A DNA stretch of 64,000 nt from Saururus chinensis (GCA_035235625.1 CP141140.1:23022685-23086684); one strand, 5' to 3'; positions 1 through 13,362 are shown, counted from the first letter of the stretch. Program-made: numbers and translations. The notes: generated by a model from the sequence alone, not told the origin.

Positions 1-241
1 TCTAAACATAAAGTATAAAACCAAAGGAAAATAAGTCACACAACGATCTCCATGATCACATCCAACTCACCTCCGACCTTGCCTTAAAGAGGAGATCCTG
101 TCCGTCTGCGTGTCGCACCACGCAGCCCCAAAAAAAACACGAGAAAGAGGGGTAAGTTTAACAAACTTAGCAATGATTTTTAATATCACTATCAACATCG
201 AAAATACGATAGCATAACAACATAATCATTCAGATCAAAGA
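1..241 (-). mobile_element. Long LTR copy B, left part (continues at 3882)
   Basis: This is the left part of a long LTR in minus orientation. It aligns with copy C from about 8169 onward, including the stretch around CACGCAGCCCC. By comparison with copy C the true end lies about 330 bases before the window. The sequence stops at 241, where copy A is inserted, and resumes after it. The five bases 237-241 (AAAGA) are repeated at 3882-3886, which marks the insertion. Confidence 0.85.
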
Positions 242-663
242 TGTAAGGACCCTCATCTTTGAACCGGTTTTGGTTTTCTTTAATTATGGGTTATCGTGAG
301 ATTTACGCGTTTTCTGATCTTATTCGGTGATTTCGTAAATAAATAGTGTTTGTGATAGTTTTAACCAAAATTAACTTCAATATTAGTGGTTTTGAGTGAT
401 TTTAAACCAAATGTGAATTTTTGATATTTTTCGGAATTTTTACTATTTTCCCAAAAATTAGGGTTTTGGCGGGACCCCTATGGGCCCCACCGTCGAAAAT
501 TTTATTTTTCTGTCAAATGAACCTAGACATATACTTAAGGTCCCACAAAAATTTTCAGAATTTTATTAGCCTTAAATTGTGTTTAAATTTGCAAAATACC
601 CACTTTTAGCCTACTTTTCATATTTACACCCCAAAACTTACCTATGCCTACCCCAACCCTTAC

Positions 664-670
664 TATAAAA
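664..670 (+). promoter_or_regulatory. TATA box of LTR copy A
   Basis: The motif TATAAAA, followed by GGGC, lies about 420 bases into the LTR. It is conserved in reverse in copy B (near 6268) and copy C (near 10944). That position suits a U3 promoter and fixes the orientation of all three copies. Confidence 0.6.
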
Positions 671-1334
671 GGGCAAACCAGAGCCATTTCCATTTTTGGG
701 AATAGGCTAAGGAAGGAGGGCTGGCCTAATCCCCACTTAGGCCCGAATTAGAAGCCGATTAAGGTAAGCTTGCTCTAATTAAGCACTAATTCATGACTTT
801 TCTCTTAATTTCTTCCAAATCTACCATTTTCCCCTTGATTCAATTCGTTTTTGACCATCAAATGCTACTGATTTGTGTTTTACTACAAACCCTAACATTC
901 AAAATTCGATTTTTACTACCAACAAGCCCTAGATCTAAGGTTTAATTAGGGATTTCTTGGGTAAATCGATTTCTATTAGAGTTTAATTCAAACTCATTGT
1001 GTTTTCAAGGATTTCAAGAAGGGTGACTCTTCAATCCGAGCTTAATCAAGTGCTGAGGTAATGGGTCTTCGAAATCTCTGTTTATCCATGGTAAAACTCT
1101 TCATTTTTGGCTTATTTCGAAATGGTTTACTTGATTTAGTGTGTTAATGGTAAGATTAGAAAATGGAATTATTTAATCCCGATTTCTTAGGGTTTTGCAT
1201 TATTATGGTTTGGTTTGATATTCTGGAAGTCAAGGAGGACTTTTGATGATGATTAGGGTGTTAGATGTGGATTTGAAGTGTTATCTATGGTGTTTCGGTT
1301 TGATTTTGCGAAAGGAAGAAGATGATTGTTCTGC

Positions 1335-1450
1335 CGTGTTGGCGATCGATCGGCCTTGAAGGGCGATCGATCGGCTGAACTGTAAATTTTAAATTTTTGC
1401 GTGTAACCGATCGAACTGCCTGAAGGGCGATTGATCGGCTACACAGGAAA
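1335..1450. repeat. Palindromic motif cluster in LTR copy A
   Basis: Four spaced sites of the form GGCGATCGATCGG or close variants occur in two pairs. The same position in copies B and C carries the different palindrome CCGTTCGAACGCC (see findings). Confidence 0.7.
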
Positions 1451-2696
1451 TTGTGTGTTGTGCATATGATGTCTATTTTGATGATTCCACTTTAGTTTGC
1501 CAATTTTATATGAATGTGGAGTGTTTTAAGCTATGTTAGGCTACTGGAAATGCATGTTATTGAGTTTATGGAGTTGAGATATATGCTTAGAGATTGTAGA
1601 ATGACATGCTTTGTGGCATGATGTTGGAATCGTTATCTTGAAATTATGAATGGTTGTTTCCCTTTGGTTAAGCATATATTTTCAGTAGGACTACAATCAT
1701 TGTTGGACTGATTTGTCATGATAAATTGTGATTAATGGTGTGTGAATGTTGGTGAATGCCATGACTCAATGATGAAATGAGTGATGTTATAGGTGTTTAG
1801 CCTTTGTGGTTGAGTTTTGAATTTAGCTATGATTTCAACAATTCTTCTACTATGATTTCCGCTGGAATTCATGTTTAGATAGAAATTCACATGTGTAGTG
1901 TGGTAGTGAGTTGATTTTCAAGCATGTTGATATGCATTATGTGAAATGCTTCTACTAGTTACACACACACACATGTGGGGGTTAAATGATGATGTTGAAG
2001 CTTAATATTGTGATTATGAATGATGCATTAGGGGCTGGTGAGAGCACTTATCATGATTAGGATTCATGTATGCTTTGCCCACGCATGTACCATGCTGTAT
2101 GCATCATGAAAATGGATTTCCAAGTGAGGCTTCATCGTGATTAATCGAATTTGACCGATTGGATGCAATGTGATGAAATTGTGTGCCGGGTTTATCGGTC
2201 GTGGATTAATCGTAAGTTGATTGGTCCGAAAGGACATATTTTGATTTGAAGTTCCTGTGTGGAACGATTTGAAGTTCCTGTGTGGAACGAGTGCACTCCC
2301 CGGGTTGAGTCTTGTTTAATGGAATGATGTGGGGACGAGTTGTGTACTTGTCTTGCGGATATGTGAGAATATTATTATGTGTGTCATCTGGACCCTGAGA
2401 ATCCAGTGTGGTATGCCGTGTGCACCCCGCTACCACGTGTTCTAGGGTTCTCTGTGTGAGAACTCGGGCTCTTCCCTCCGCAGGAGATGTCCCTGGGCGA
2501 ACACCCCTGCTCTAGATTCTCTGTGTGAGAATGGGACATCCTTAGCCAGGATCGTCCAAGGCGAGCAGTATAAGGGATTGACAACCCCAATCTTTCTTGA
2601 ATTCTTGTGTAGAATTTTGTACCATGACATGCCTTCGTGGCCTTGTCTATGCTCCCGTCTGTGTGACGTTAACATGTGATTACTCCTTGATGGAGG

Positions 2697-3249
2697 TGGA
2701 TTGTGATGACATTATGCATGTGGGAATATGTATGTTAGAGATACATCCATGCATGTTGATTTTGATGTTATGCATGTGGAATATGTATGTTAGAGATACA
2801 TCCATGCAGATTGTGATGATATTATGCATGTGGGATATGTATGTTAGAGATACATCCATGCAGGTTGTGATGATAAAATGCATGTGGAAATATGTATGTT
2901 AGAGATACATCCATGCAGATTGTGATGATATTATGCATGTGGGAATATGTATGTTAGAGATACATCCATGCAGGTTGTGATGATATTATGCATGTGGGAT
3001 ATGTATGTTAGAGATACATCCATGCAGGTTGTGATGATATTATGCATGTGGGATATGTATGTTAGAGATACATCCATGCAGGTTGTGATGATGTTATGCA
3101 TGTGGAATATGTATGTTAGAGATACATCCATGCATGTTGATTTTGATGTAATGCATGTGGGAATATGTATGTTAGAGATACATCCATGCGGGATTGGTAG
3201 GATGTGAATGCATGTGGGAATATGTATGCTAGAGATACATCCATGCAGG
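2697..3249. repeat. 55-bp hairpin minisatellite in LTR copy A
   Basis: About ten tandem units of 54-56 bp each contain TGTATGTTAGAGATACA, an inverted repeat with a short loop. This is set inside a wider GCATG...CATGC inverted pair, so every unit can fold into a hairpin. The short open frames here repeat the unit in translation and are not genes. Confidence 0.85.
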
Positions 3250-3964
3250 TTGAATTATGCATTATGATGCAGTGTTAGGTGATATGAATGTGTGATCAGA
3301 AAGTGATGCACCATGTAAATCTTTGATCTAAACGATCTCATTGCTAAGCTATCGTATTTTCTACGTTGACAGTGATATTAAAACCATTGCTGAGTGTTAA
3401 AACTCACCCCTCTTTTGTGTTTTGATTTGGGGCTGCATGGTGCGACACGCAGACGGACAGGATTGCCTCTTTGAGGAAAGGTCAGAGGTAGCTTGGGTGT
3501 GATGATGGAGATCGTTGAGTGACTTACCTGCGTTTGTTTCATGCTTTATGTTCGAACCTTTGTGTAGGGTTCTTGTTTTGGATTTATGTCATATACTACA
3601 GTTGTGATGATTATGACTTATTTTGAGCCGGTGTGGGCTTTACTTAACTAAGTTTGTGGGTTTGAGATTGTTGTTTACTTTGTGATAGGCAACACCTTTT
3701 TCTTCCCTTTTATTTACACTTGCTCAAAGGATTGTGCGCACTCCGTGTTGCTGTTAATCGCCCGTAGTTAGGGTTAAGTCTTCCGCTAGATCATTTCTCA
3801 ATTTTCACTTCGTCGCCCCCGCGCGCTTGACCGGCCCCTGGACCGGGTTCGGCTCGGGTCGGGCATCACCGGGGCGTGACAAAAGATTGGCAAGGTGCAT
3901 CATTTTCTGATCACACATATACATCACCTAAACCTGCATCATAGTGCATGATCCACATAGTATT

Positions 3965-4200
3965 ATTCACGTCATCACAACCTGCATGAATGTATCTCTA
4001 ACATACACATTCCATCATGCATTACATCATAACAACCTGCATGAATGTATATCTAACATACATATTCTATCATGCATTACATCATAACAACCTGCATGAA
4101 TGTATATCTAACATACATATTCTATCATGCATTACATCATAACAACCTGCATGAATGTATCTCTAACATACATATTTCATCATGCATCATATCAAAATCA
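3965..4200. repeat. 55-bp hairpin minisatellite in LTR copy B
   Basis: About four units of the same repeat as in copy A, on the opposite strand. Each carries a form of TGTATCTCTAACATACA. Confidence 0.8.
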
Positions 4201-5414
4201 ACCTCCATCAAGGAGTAATCACAATTTAGTGTCACACAGATGGGAACATAGACAAGGCCACGAAGGTGTGTCATGGTCCAAAATTCTACACAAGAATTAT
4301 AAAAAGATCGGGGTTGTCAATCTCTAAAGCTGCTCACCCTAGACGATCCTGGCCAAGGATGTCCCATTCTCACACAGAGAATCTAGAGCAGGGGTGTTCG
4401 CCCAGAGACATCTCCTGTGGAGGAAAGAGCCCGAGTTTCCACACAGGAAACCCTAGAACACGTAGTAGCGGGTGCACACGGCATACCACACTGGATTCTC
4501 AGGGTCCAAATGATAGTCATAATAACAATCTCATAGTCCGCAAGACAAGTACACAACTCGTCCCCACATAATTCCATTTAACTAGACTCAACCCGGGGAG
4601 TGCACTCGTTCCAGACAGGAACTCAAATCAAAACATGTCCTTTCGGACCAATCAACTTACGATTAATCCACGACTGATCAATTCGACACACAATTTCACC
4701 ACATTGCATCCAATCGGTCAAATTCGATTAACCTCGATGAAGCCTCAATTGGAAATCCATTTTCATGATGCATGCAGCATGGTACATACGTGGGCAAGGC
4801 ATACATGAATCTTAATCCATGATAAGTGCTCTCATCAGCCCCTAATGCATCATTCATAATCATAATATCAAGCTTCAACATCATCATTAAACCCTACATG
4901 TGTGTGTACCTAGTAGAAGCATTTCACACAATGCATGTCAACATGCTTGAAATTAAACTCACTACTACACTACACATGTGAATTTCCATCTAAACATGAA
5001 TTCCAGCAGAAATCATAGGAGAAGAATCGTTGAAATCATAACTCAAATCAAAACTCAACCACAAAGGCTAAACACATATATGATCATTCATTTCATCATT
5101 GAGTCTGGCATTCACCAACATCCACACATCAACTAACCACATCCTATCATGACAAATCAGTCTATTAATAGGTTGTAGTCCTACTGAAAATATGCTTAAC
5201 CAAAGGGGGTCAACCATTCACAATTTCAAGATGACAATTCCAACATCATGCCACAAAACATAAAACATTCCACAAATCTCTAATCATATATCCCAATTTC
5301 ATAACCTCAATAGCATGCCTTTCCACTAGCATAATATAGCACAAAACACTCCACATTCATGTAAAATTGGCAAGTCAAAGTGGAATCATCGAAATAAATA
5401 TCATGCAAATAGAT

Positions 5415-5610
5415 CACAAGACTGCTGTGTAGCCGTTCGAACGCTCTTCAGACCGTTCAATAGGCTAAACGGGAAATTTTTAAATTCACAGTTAGGCCGT
5501 TCGAATGCCCAGCAGGCCGTTCGATCAGCTGAACTGAAAATTTGTCGATCCGACAGTGTTGCCGTTCGAACGCCAAGAAGGGCCGTTCGAACGCCAACAA
5601 GGCAGAACTG
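5415..5610. repeat. Palindromic motif cluster in LTR copy B
   Basis: About six sites of the type CCGTTCGAACGCC or close variants occur as three pairs. They correspond to the CGATCGATCG sites of copy A. Confidence 0.7.
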
Positions 5611-6694
5611 ATCATCTTCTTCCTTTCGCAATTTCAAACCAAAACACCATTGATAACACTTCAAATCAACATCTAACATCCTAAATACTATCAAAAGTCC
5701 TTCATGACTTCCAGAATGCTAAACCACATCATAATAAGCTAAAACCCTATGAAATCAAGATTAAAGATTATCATTTTCTAATCATGCCATTAGCACACGA
5801 AATCAAGTAATTCCATTCAAAATAAGCCAAAAATCAAGAGTTCTTACCATAGACAAATTAAAATTTTGAAAGTCCATTACCTTATCCCTTGATTAGACTC
5901 GGATTGATGGTCACCCTTCTTAAAAACCTTACAAAGACATAGAGTTAAAATTAAACTCCATTAAAATTGATTTAACAAAGAAATCCCTAATTAAAAACTT
6001 AGATCTAAGGCTTGTTGAACATAAAAATCAGATTTTGAAAGCTAGGGTTTGTAGTAAAATACAAATTAGTAGTTTTTGATGTCCAAAAACGAATTGAAAC
6101 AAAAGGGAAATGGTAGATTTAGAAAAGATTAAGAAGAAAGTTAGGGTTTAGTGCTTAATTAGAGTAGGCTTACCTTAAACACCTTCTAATCCGGGCCTAA
6201 TTGGGGATTAGGCCTGACCTCTCCTCCTCAGCTTATTCCCAAAATGGGAATGGCTCAGGTTTGGCCTTTTATAGTAAGCTTTGGGGTGTGTATGGGTAAG
6301 TTGTGGGGTGTAAATAGAAAAAAGTAGGCTAAAAATGGGTATTTTACAAATTGGAGCACTAATGAAGTCAAAGAAAATTCTAAAATTTTTTGTATAACCT
6401 TAGGTTGATGTCTGGGTCCATTTGACACAAAAATCAAAATTTTGACGGTGGGGCCCACAGGGGTCCCGCCAAAACCCTAATTTTCAGAAAAATAGTGAAA
6501 ATTCTGAAAAATCCCAAAATTCCACATTTTATTTAAATTCACTTAAAACCACTAATATTAAAGTTGATTTTGGTTAAAACCATCATAAACACCACTTATT
6601 CACGAAATCACCGAATAAATCAGAAAACACGTAATCTCACGATAACCGACAATTAAAGAAAACCAAAACCGGTTTAGAGATGATGGCCCTTACA

Positions 6695-7841
6695 CACATT
6701 GCCCAAGGTGCACCAAATGAAAGAGAGAGATCCTCTCTAGACCAACACACGAGAGAGAAAGGGAAGAGATGGTTGGCGGCTCAACCCACACCAAGAGGAG
6801 CCACGGCCAATCATTAGGGAGAGAAAAGGAGAGAAGGACTAGCCTCTCTCTTCACACCAAGGAGAGGAGCGGCTCATAGAGATGGGGCTAAAAGCTCCTT
6901 TTTATACTTAGGGCATCCCTCTCCTAAGTTGGGCTTGGGCTTAAGGCTCAACAAGACTCTTCCGAGTAGGTTTTCTCTACTAGTGTCTTATTCAAGTGTA
7001 TGGGCTCAAGTCTACAAGCCCGTGGAGGCCGTGCACATCCTTCATGATCATGCCCATGGGGAGGCTAACCCCTAGTGACACATGTATGAGGTGGTGGGTC
7101 CACCCCACATACCTAGACCCCTAGAACCTTAATCGGTTCACCCTAGCTATTCATAAGTGACTAACATGGGCCGAGCCCATAAGTTGGTCCAACTTCTGAT
7201 AATTTGGTGGCAGTCGAATAGTGGTGGTCTAGTAGGCTCTATGGGGTGTTTGGAACGCTATTCATGATAGATGGCAATCTAGCAGAGCTCTCTAGTGGCA
7301 ATATTGTGGTGGTGCTATGGCATAGGCTCTGCAAAGGTCCACCAACACTTCGACAAAGGTTTGATGACATTTAGCAAAGGTCTAAATAGTGGGCCTGACG
7401 ACAGTTCAATGATGGCCACAATAATGGTTTGATGGCGATCCTAGTGGTGGTCCAATGGCCATTGCAGTGTCTAGTAAAAAATGGAGGCAATGAGACATTG
7501 CCTCTTTGTCCCTTAAAATGTAAAATTTTGCATTCATATCTCTTAGTCCCCCTAATATTTTGAAGAAAAAAACTTGCTAATTGATGGCCCATAAGCTAGA
7601 GCTATAGTGAGCTGCAACTCTAGCTAGCCCTTCTCTATTTTGAATGATACTATTCCCCTTTGTTGGGTGGCATAGTGAAAGTGTAGTAGAGAGCTTGTTA
7701 GGTAGAGGCACCAAAATCAAATTTTTCCTTGCTTCAAAGATGAAGATCATGTATAAACATGCATAAATACATATACATAAGTAATAATATAAATTCAAAA
7801 CATAATTTGCATATAATCAATTGATTAACAAGGATCAATAC
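6695..7841. other. Repeat-like non-coding stretch
   Basis: No credible gene is seen here. The first part is purine-rich, with many GAGAG runs and phrases typical of retrotransposon LTR or leader sequence. Positions 7200-7480 form a degenerate low-complexity stretch built on GGTGG and GATGG phrases. The sequence is continuous with 11377 onward, because solo LTR copy C was inserted between them. Confidence 0.4.
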
Positions 7842-8483
7842 TGTCATGCCCCGGCGCTACCCGACCCGAGCCGAACCTGGTCCAGGGGTTGGTCAAACGC
7901 ATGGGGGCGATGAGGGGAATTGAGATACGGTTTAGCTGAAGACTTAACCCTAAATACGGGCGACCTAACAGAAATACGGAGTATGCACACCACTTTGAGC
8001 AAGAGTAAATAAGTAGAAAAGAAAGAGAGTCGCTTAACTCAAAATAAACGACTAGTCTCAAACCCACATGCTTAGTCAACGATAGCCCACTCTGGCTCTA
8101 AAATAGGTCTTAGACAACACAACTGTAGAACGTAACATAAATCCAACGGAGAACCATACACAAAGGTTCTAAACATAAGGCATAAACCAAGGAAAATAAG
8201 TCACATAAGAGTCTCCACGATCACATCCAAGTCGTCTCCGATCTTTCCTCAAAGAGGAGATCCTGCCCATCTGCTTGTCGCGCCACGCAGCCCCAAAGCA
8301 AAACACAATAAAGATGGGTGAGTTTAACAAACTCATCAATGGTTTTTAATATAACTATCATCATCGGAAATACGATAGTATAGCAATATAATCATTCAGA
8401 TCAAAGATTGACAAGATGTATCATTTTCTGATCACACAAACACATCACCTAAACCTGCATCATAGTGTATAATCCACATAGTA

Positions 8484-8900
8484 TCATTCTCATCATAACA
8501 ACCTGCATGAAATGTATCTCTAACATATATATCAATCATGCCTCAACATCATATCAACCTGCATGAAATGTATCTCTAACATACATATCCAATCATGCAT
8601 CACATCATATCAACCTGCATGAAATGTATCTATAACATACATATCCAATCATGCATCAGATCATATCAACCTGCATGAAATGTATCTCTAGCATACATAT
8701 CCAACCATGCATCACATCATATTAACCTGCATGAATGTATATCTAACATACATATCCCATCATGCATCACATCATATCAACTTGCATGAAATGTATCTCT
8801 AACATACATATCCAACCATGTATCACATCATATCAACCTGCATGAAATATATTTCTAACATACATATCCAATCATACATCACATCATATCAACCTCCATC
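8484..8900. repeat. 55-57-bp hairpin minisatellite in LTR copy C
   Basis: About seven units carry CTGCATGAAATGTAT followed by TCTAACATACATAT. They are homologous to the repeats in copies A and B but differ in number. Confidence 0.8.
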
Positions 8901-10104
8901 AAGGAGTAATCACAATTTAGCATCACACAGATAAGGCCACGAAGGAGTGTCATGGTCCAAAATTCTACACAAGAATTTAAGAAGTTTGGGGTTGTCAATC
9001 CTTAAAGCTGCTCGCCTTGGACGATCCTAGCCAAGGATGTCCCATTCTCACACAGAGAATCTAGAGCAGGGGTGTTCGCCCAGGGACATCTCCTATGAAG
9101 GGGAGAGCCTGAGTTCCCACATAGAGAACCCTAGAACATGTGGTAGCGGGTGCACACAGCATACCACACTGGATTCTCAGGGTCGAGATAACACTCATAA
9201 TAACAATCTCAATCCGCAAGACAAGTACACAACTCATCCCCACATAATTCCATTTCTCTATACTCAACCCGGGGAGTGCACTCGTTCCACACAGAAACTC
9301 CAATCAAAACATGTCCTTTTGGACCAATCAAGTTTTGATTAAGCCACGACTAATCAATCTGGCACGCAATTTTACCACATTGCATCCAATCGATCAAATT
9401 TGATTAACCTCGATAAAGCTTCAATTGGAAATTCATTTTCATAATGCATGCAACATGGTACATACGTGGGCGAAGCATACATGAATCATAATTCATGATA
9501 AGTGCTCTCCTCAGCCCCTAATGCATCATTCATAATTATAATATCAAGCTTCAACATCATCATCAAACCCCACATGTGTGTGTACCTAGTAGAAGCACTT
9601 CACTTAATGCATATCAACATGCTTGAAATTAACTCACTACCACACTACACATGTGAATTAACATCTAATCATGAATTCTAGCTGAAATCATAGAAGAAAA
9701 ATCATTGAAATCATAACTCAAATCAAAGCTCAACCACAAGCTAAACACATATAAGATTATTCACTTCATCCTTAAGCCATGACATTCACTAACATCTACC
9801 CATCAATTAACCACATCCTATCATGACATATCAGTCCATTAGTAAGTTGTAGTTCTACTGAAAATATACTTAACCATAGAGAATCAACCATTCATAACTT
9901 CAAGATGGCAATACCAACATCATACCTCTAACCATAAGTCATTCCACATAATTTTAAATATATACCTCAACTTCATAACATCAATGGTATGTCTTTCCAG
10001 TAGCATACTATAGTTCAAAACACTTCACATTCACATGAAATTGGCATGTTAAAGTAGAATCACCGAAATAAACATCATGCAAATAGTACAAAAATCTGTT
10101 GTAT

Positions 10105-10280
10105 AGCCGTTCGAACGCCCAAAAGGCTGTTCGATCGGCTAAATAGAAAAATTTTCGAATTTACAATATTGCCGTTCAAACGCCCAGAGCGCCGTTCGAT
10201 CGGCTAAATTGGAAATTTGTCGAGTTGATAGTGTTGCCGTTCGAACGCCCAAGAGGGCCGTTCGAATGCCAATAAGGCAA
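10105..10280. repeat. Palindromic motif cluster in LTR copy C
   Basis: Six sites mix the forms CCGTTCGAACGCC and CCGTTCGATCGGC. They are intermediate between the motif types of copies A and B. Confidence 0.65.
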
Positions 10281-11376
10281 AATCGACCTTCTTCTTCCTT
10301 TCGAATTTTCAAACCGAAACTCCATTGATAAACCTTAAAATCTCCATCTAACATCCTAAATGCCAATAAAATTCTACCATAACTTCCAGAAAGCTAATCT
10401 ACCTCATAATAAGATGAAACCCTATGAAATCGGGATTAAAGATTACCATTTACTAATCATGTCATTAAAGCACTAAATCAAGTAAATCCATTCAAAATAA
10501 ACCATGAAATCAAGAGTTTTACCATAGGAAGACTGAAATTTCGAAAGTCCATTACCTTATCCCTTGATTAGTCTTAGATTTGATAGTCACCCTTCTTGAA
10601 AACCTTACAAAGACATAGAGTTTGAATTAAACTCCATTAAAACTGATTTAACATAGAAAACCCTAATTAAAACTTAGATCTAGGGCTTGTTGAATATAAA
10701 AATCGAATTTTTAGAGCTATGGTTTGAAGTAAAAATGCAAATTAGTAATTTTGATATTTAAAAATGAATCAAAACAAAGGGGAAATGGTAGATCTAGAAA
10801 GAATTAAGAGGAAAGCTAGGATTTGGTGCTTAATTAGAATAGACTTACCTTAAACGCCTTCTAATCCGGGCCTAATTGGGGATTAGGCCTAACCTCTCCT
10901 TCTCAGCCTATTCCCAAAAATGAGAATGGCTCAAGTCTGCCCTTTTATAGTAAGTTTTTTTTATGTGTATGGGTAAATTGTGGAGTATGAATAGAAAAAT
11001 CGGCTAAAAATGGGTAATTTAGTTATTTGAGCACTAATAAAACCTGAAAAAGTTATGAAACTTTTTGTAAAGTCTTGTGTTGATGTCTGGGTTCATTTGG
11101 TCCAAAAACCTAAATTTTGACGGTGGGGCCCACAGGGGGTCCCGCCAAACCCTAATTTTTGGAAAAATAGTAAAAATTCAAAAAAATCCTAAAAATTCAC
11201 ATTTGCTTCAAAATCACTTAAAATCACTAATGAAAAAGTTTATTTTGATTAAAATCATCATAAACATCATTTATTTATGAAACCACCAAATTAATAAAAA
11301 AATGAGTTAACCATGCAATAACCGATAATTAAAAAGAAATGAAAACCGGTTTAGAGATGAGAGTCCTTACAAATAC

Positions 11377-13362
11377 TCCCTAACCTTTAGGGGCTTCGTC
11401 CCTAGGACTCTATCTTCACAATAGTCAAGATACACACTCTTTATGCTTATAAACTATTTAATTAAGTGGGGAATATGAGTACCTTTATATGCAATAGTAT
11501 GATCAAGATCACTATGACCCTTTCACATAGAAGAGAGGAGAGATCAACCACACTAGCCTCCTTGTAGCGTGCTCAAGGCAGTACTCTTCTTATTCCAATA
11601 AGCTGCACATATCTCAAGCGGACTACGGTTCTAGTCCCAAGGCAAGGGAGAGTGAGAGAGCGAGAGTGTGTGTGACACCCATATTTTCCAAAGGAAAAAT
11701 CATACTTCTAATATTTAAGAAAAACTTTTATTTAACCATTAGTGACCATTGACACGTATATGAAGCTATCAATGGGATGCCAATGATAACTGTGCGTGCA
11801 GTTATTTCAGAATATGAAGCAGTTGAGCGGTTTTGGACTATGAAAGTAATTATCTTAGGATTCAAGGGAGTGGAAACTAACTTTGATGGGGAAAAGGAGT
11901 CTATGGAGAAGCCAATCGCCGATGGGAGAGCATTCGGAGTCCATTAAAAAAGAATGTACACTAGAAAGAGGTGAATCGTGTTTCAAGGTCGAATCAATTT
12001 CTAAACTTGAAATTCTAAATGAAATATTTTGTTTCTAATTTTCTTCAAGTTTTTTGTGATTGTGAACTCATGTTTAGTTGTATTTAAGAAAATCTCATAG
12101 TTTGACGTGGTTTTCAAGTACTTGGGATTTTGTTTATTTATTATTGGAGTTATGGTCCAAATAGCTTGATTCTTTCTTACAAAAAGATTTATACTAGATT
12201 TCCATGCTAAAAATATGTTTGAATCGAATTTTGAGTGCTTTGTTATAATTTTCTGATCACCAATAAGGCCACCGATGTGTTCGTGTATGTGTCACAACCT
12301 GAGATTTTAAAATTATTTGGATAAATAAAACAATAGAAATAAATTTCTAAATTTTTTTTGTCAAATATTTCACAAATTCTCTTGTGGTACGAGGCAACCA
12401 TTTTTCGAGTAAACGAGTATTAAATCAGAGTATAATAATAATCTAAGTCAAATTATATCTGCATTATTTTTCCTATGTAAGAACTTTTCAATATTTTGCT
12501 TTCACTTTTTATCTGCATTATTTTACATAATTATCTAGCTAATTCTCATTTATGCGAAGGATTCTTGAAAAGTGGGTTACCCACTTTCATGTAAATGAGA
12601 ACACACATATAAATTGGTTGAAGATAATGAATAGTCCCACGTGACTTTGAAGAAGAAGATGATGTTAGCATATAAAGCATAAGTTTAGCCTTTCAAGTTA
12701 GGCTATTGGACCACCCCACTTTTGTGGGGGAGATACATGTCGAACCCATGAACCTAGGTGGGCTAACGCAGACATGCGCATGCGCAGCCGTCGTTCATTC
12801 AACTAGCTCAGTTTCATTTGCATGCGCGACTAACCATGTCGAATCGGGTTAGGTTAATAAGATAATTATTTTTTAGGACAAATTTATTTAGTTTTCTCTT
12901 AACCCAAAATGGATTCGATTTTCTCTTGACCCAAATGTGCTCATTAAAGGGCGAATGCATCTGTTTGAATGGGAGGGGTTGTCATCAACAGGATTTCTTC
13001 TATGTTTTATAAAACACTAAAAATTCTTTGTCTATAGCATCCAAAACTGGATTTTCACACCGTCTTTCCTTGAGAGCAATTGCATAACAATGGTTCATTG
13101 CATATGTTGTGTGAAAGTGCTTCTACAATGTATAATAGATTGTCTTATCTTGTGAGACAGACACCTAAGTAATCCTAAGCACCATTAATAAAGATGTAAT
13201 TTTATTTTAAGGACAAAGCATCCAATGCTTAATTCGATCTTGTTCTCAACTTTATATAAATTTTCTTCATCATAACAATTACTAAGGTATGGAAACAATA
13301 AGCAAATCCAGTGTCAGTGGTGGCTCCTATGCCATTATAAAAAAGTGGCATTAAGATTTACA
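11377..13362. other. Gene-free stretch with possible old LTR fragments
   Basis: No gene is supported. Sequence starting near 11686 (TGTGACACCC) and near 12290 (TGTCACAACC) resembles common plant LTR 5' ends, but no matching 3' ends or target duplications were found. The rest is AT-rich unique-looking DNA. Confidence 0.3.

Larger units (their letters stand above)
242..3881 (+). mobile_element. Long solo LTR, copy A, nested inside copy B
   Basis: This 3640-bp unit begins with TG and ends with CA. It is flanked by a perfect 5-bp direct repeat AAAGA (237-241 and 3882-3886), the footprint of LTR-retrotransposon integrase. No gag or pol interior is present, so it reads as a solo LTR. A TATA box (664-670) sets its transcription direction as plus. 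Its 3' end, rich in CCGG, matches the reversed start of copy C at 7842. It must be younger than copy B, which it interrupts. The family is probably Ty3/gypsy-like because of the LTR length, but without an interior this is inference. Confidence 0.85.
3882..6694 (-). mobile_element. Long LTR copy B, right part
   Basis: The interrupted minus-oriented LTR resumes after copy A and runs to a TTACA end at 6694. Its order of landmarks matches copy C throughout: minisatellite, block with repeated ACAGAGAAT motifs, TTCGAA palindromes, reversed TATA box and the AACCGGTTT-containing end. The target duplication at the left cannot be read because that end lies outside the window. Confidence 0.85.
7842..11371 (-). 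mobile_element. Long solo LTR, copy C
   Basis: This 3530-bp unit has TG...CA ends and a perfect 5-bp target duplication AATAC (7837-7841 and 11372-11376). It belongs to the same family as copies A and B and has the same orientation as B. It carries the minisatellite, the TTCGAA palindrome cluster and a reversed TATA box. No protein-coding interior is present, so it is a solo LTR left after recombination between the two LTRs of a full element. The intact duplication suggests a fairly recent insertion. Confidence 0.88.

Noticed and set aside
2597-3207. Open frames repeating MYVRDTSMQ
   Set aside because: Translation of the 55-bp minisatellite in the LTR; the reverse strand gives a similar repeat.
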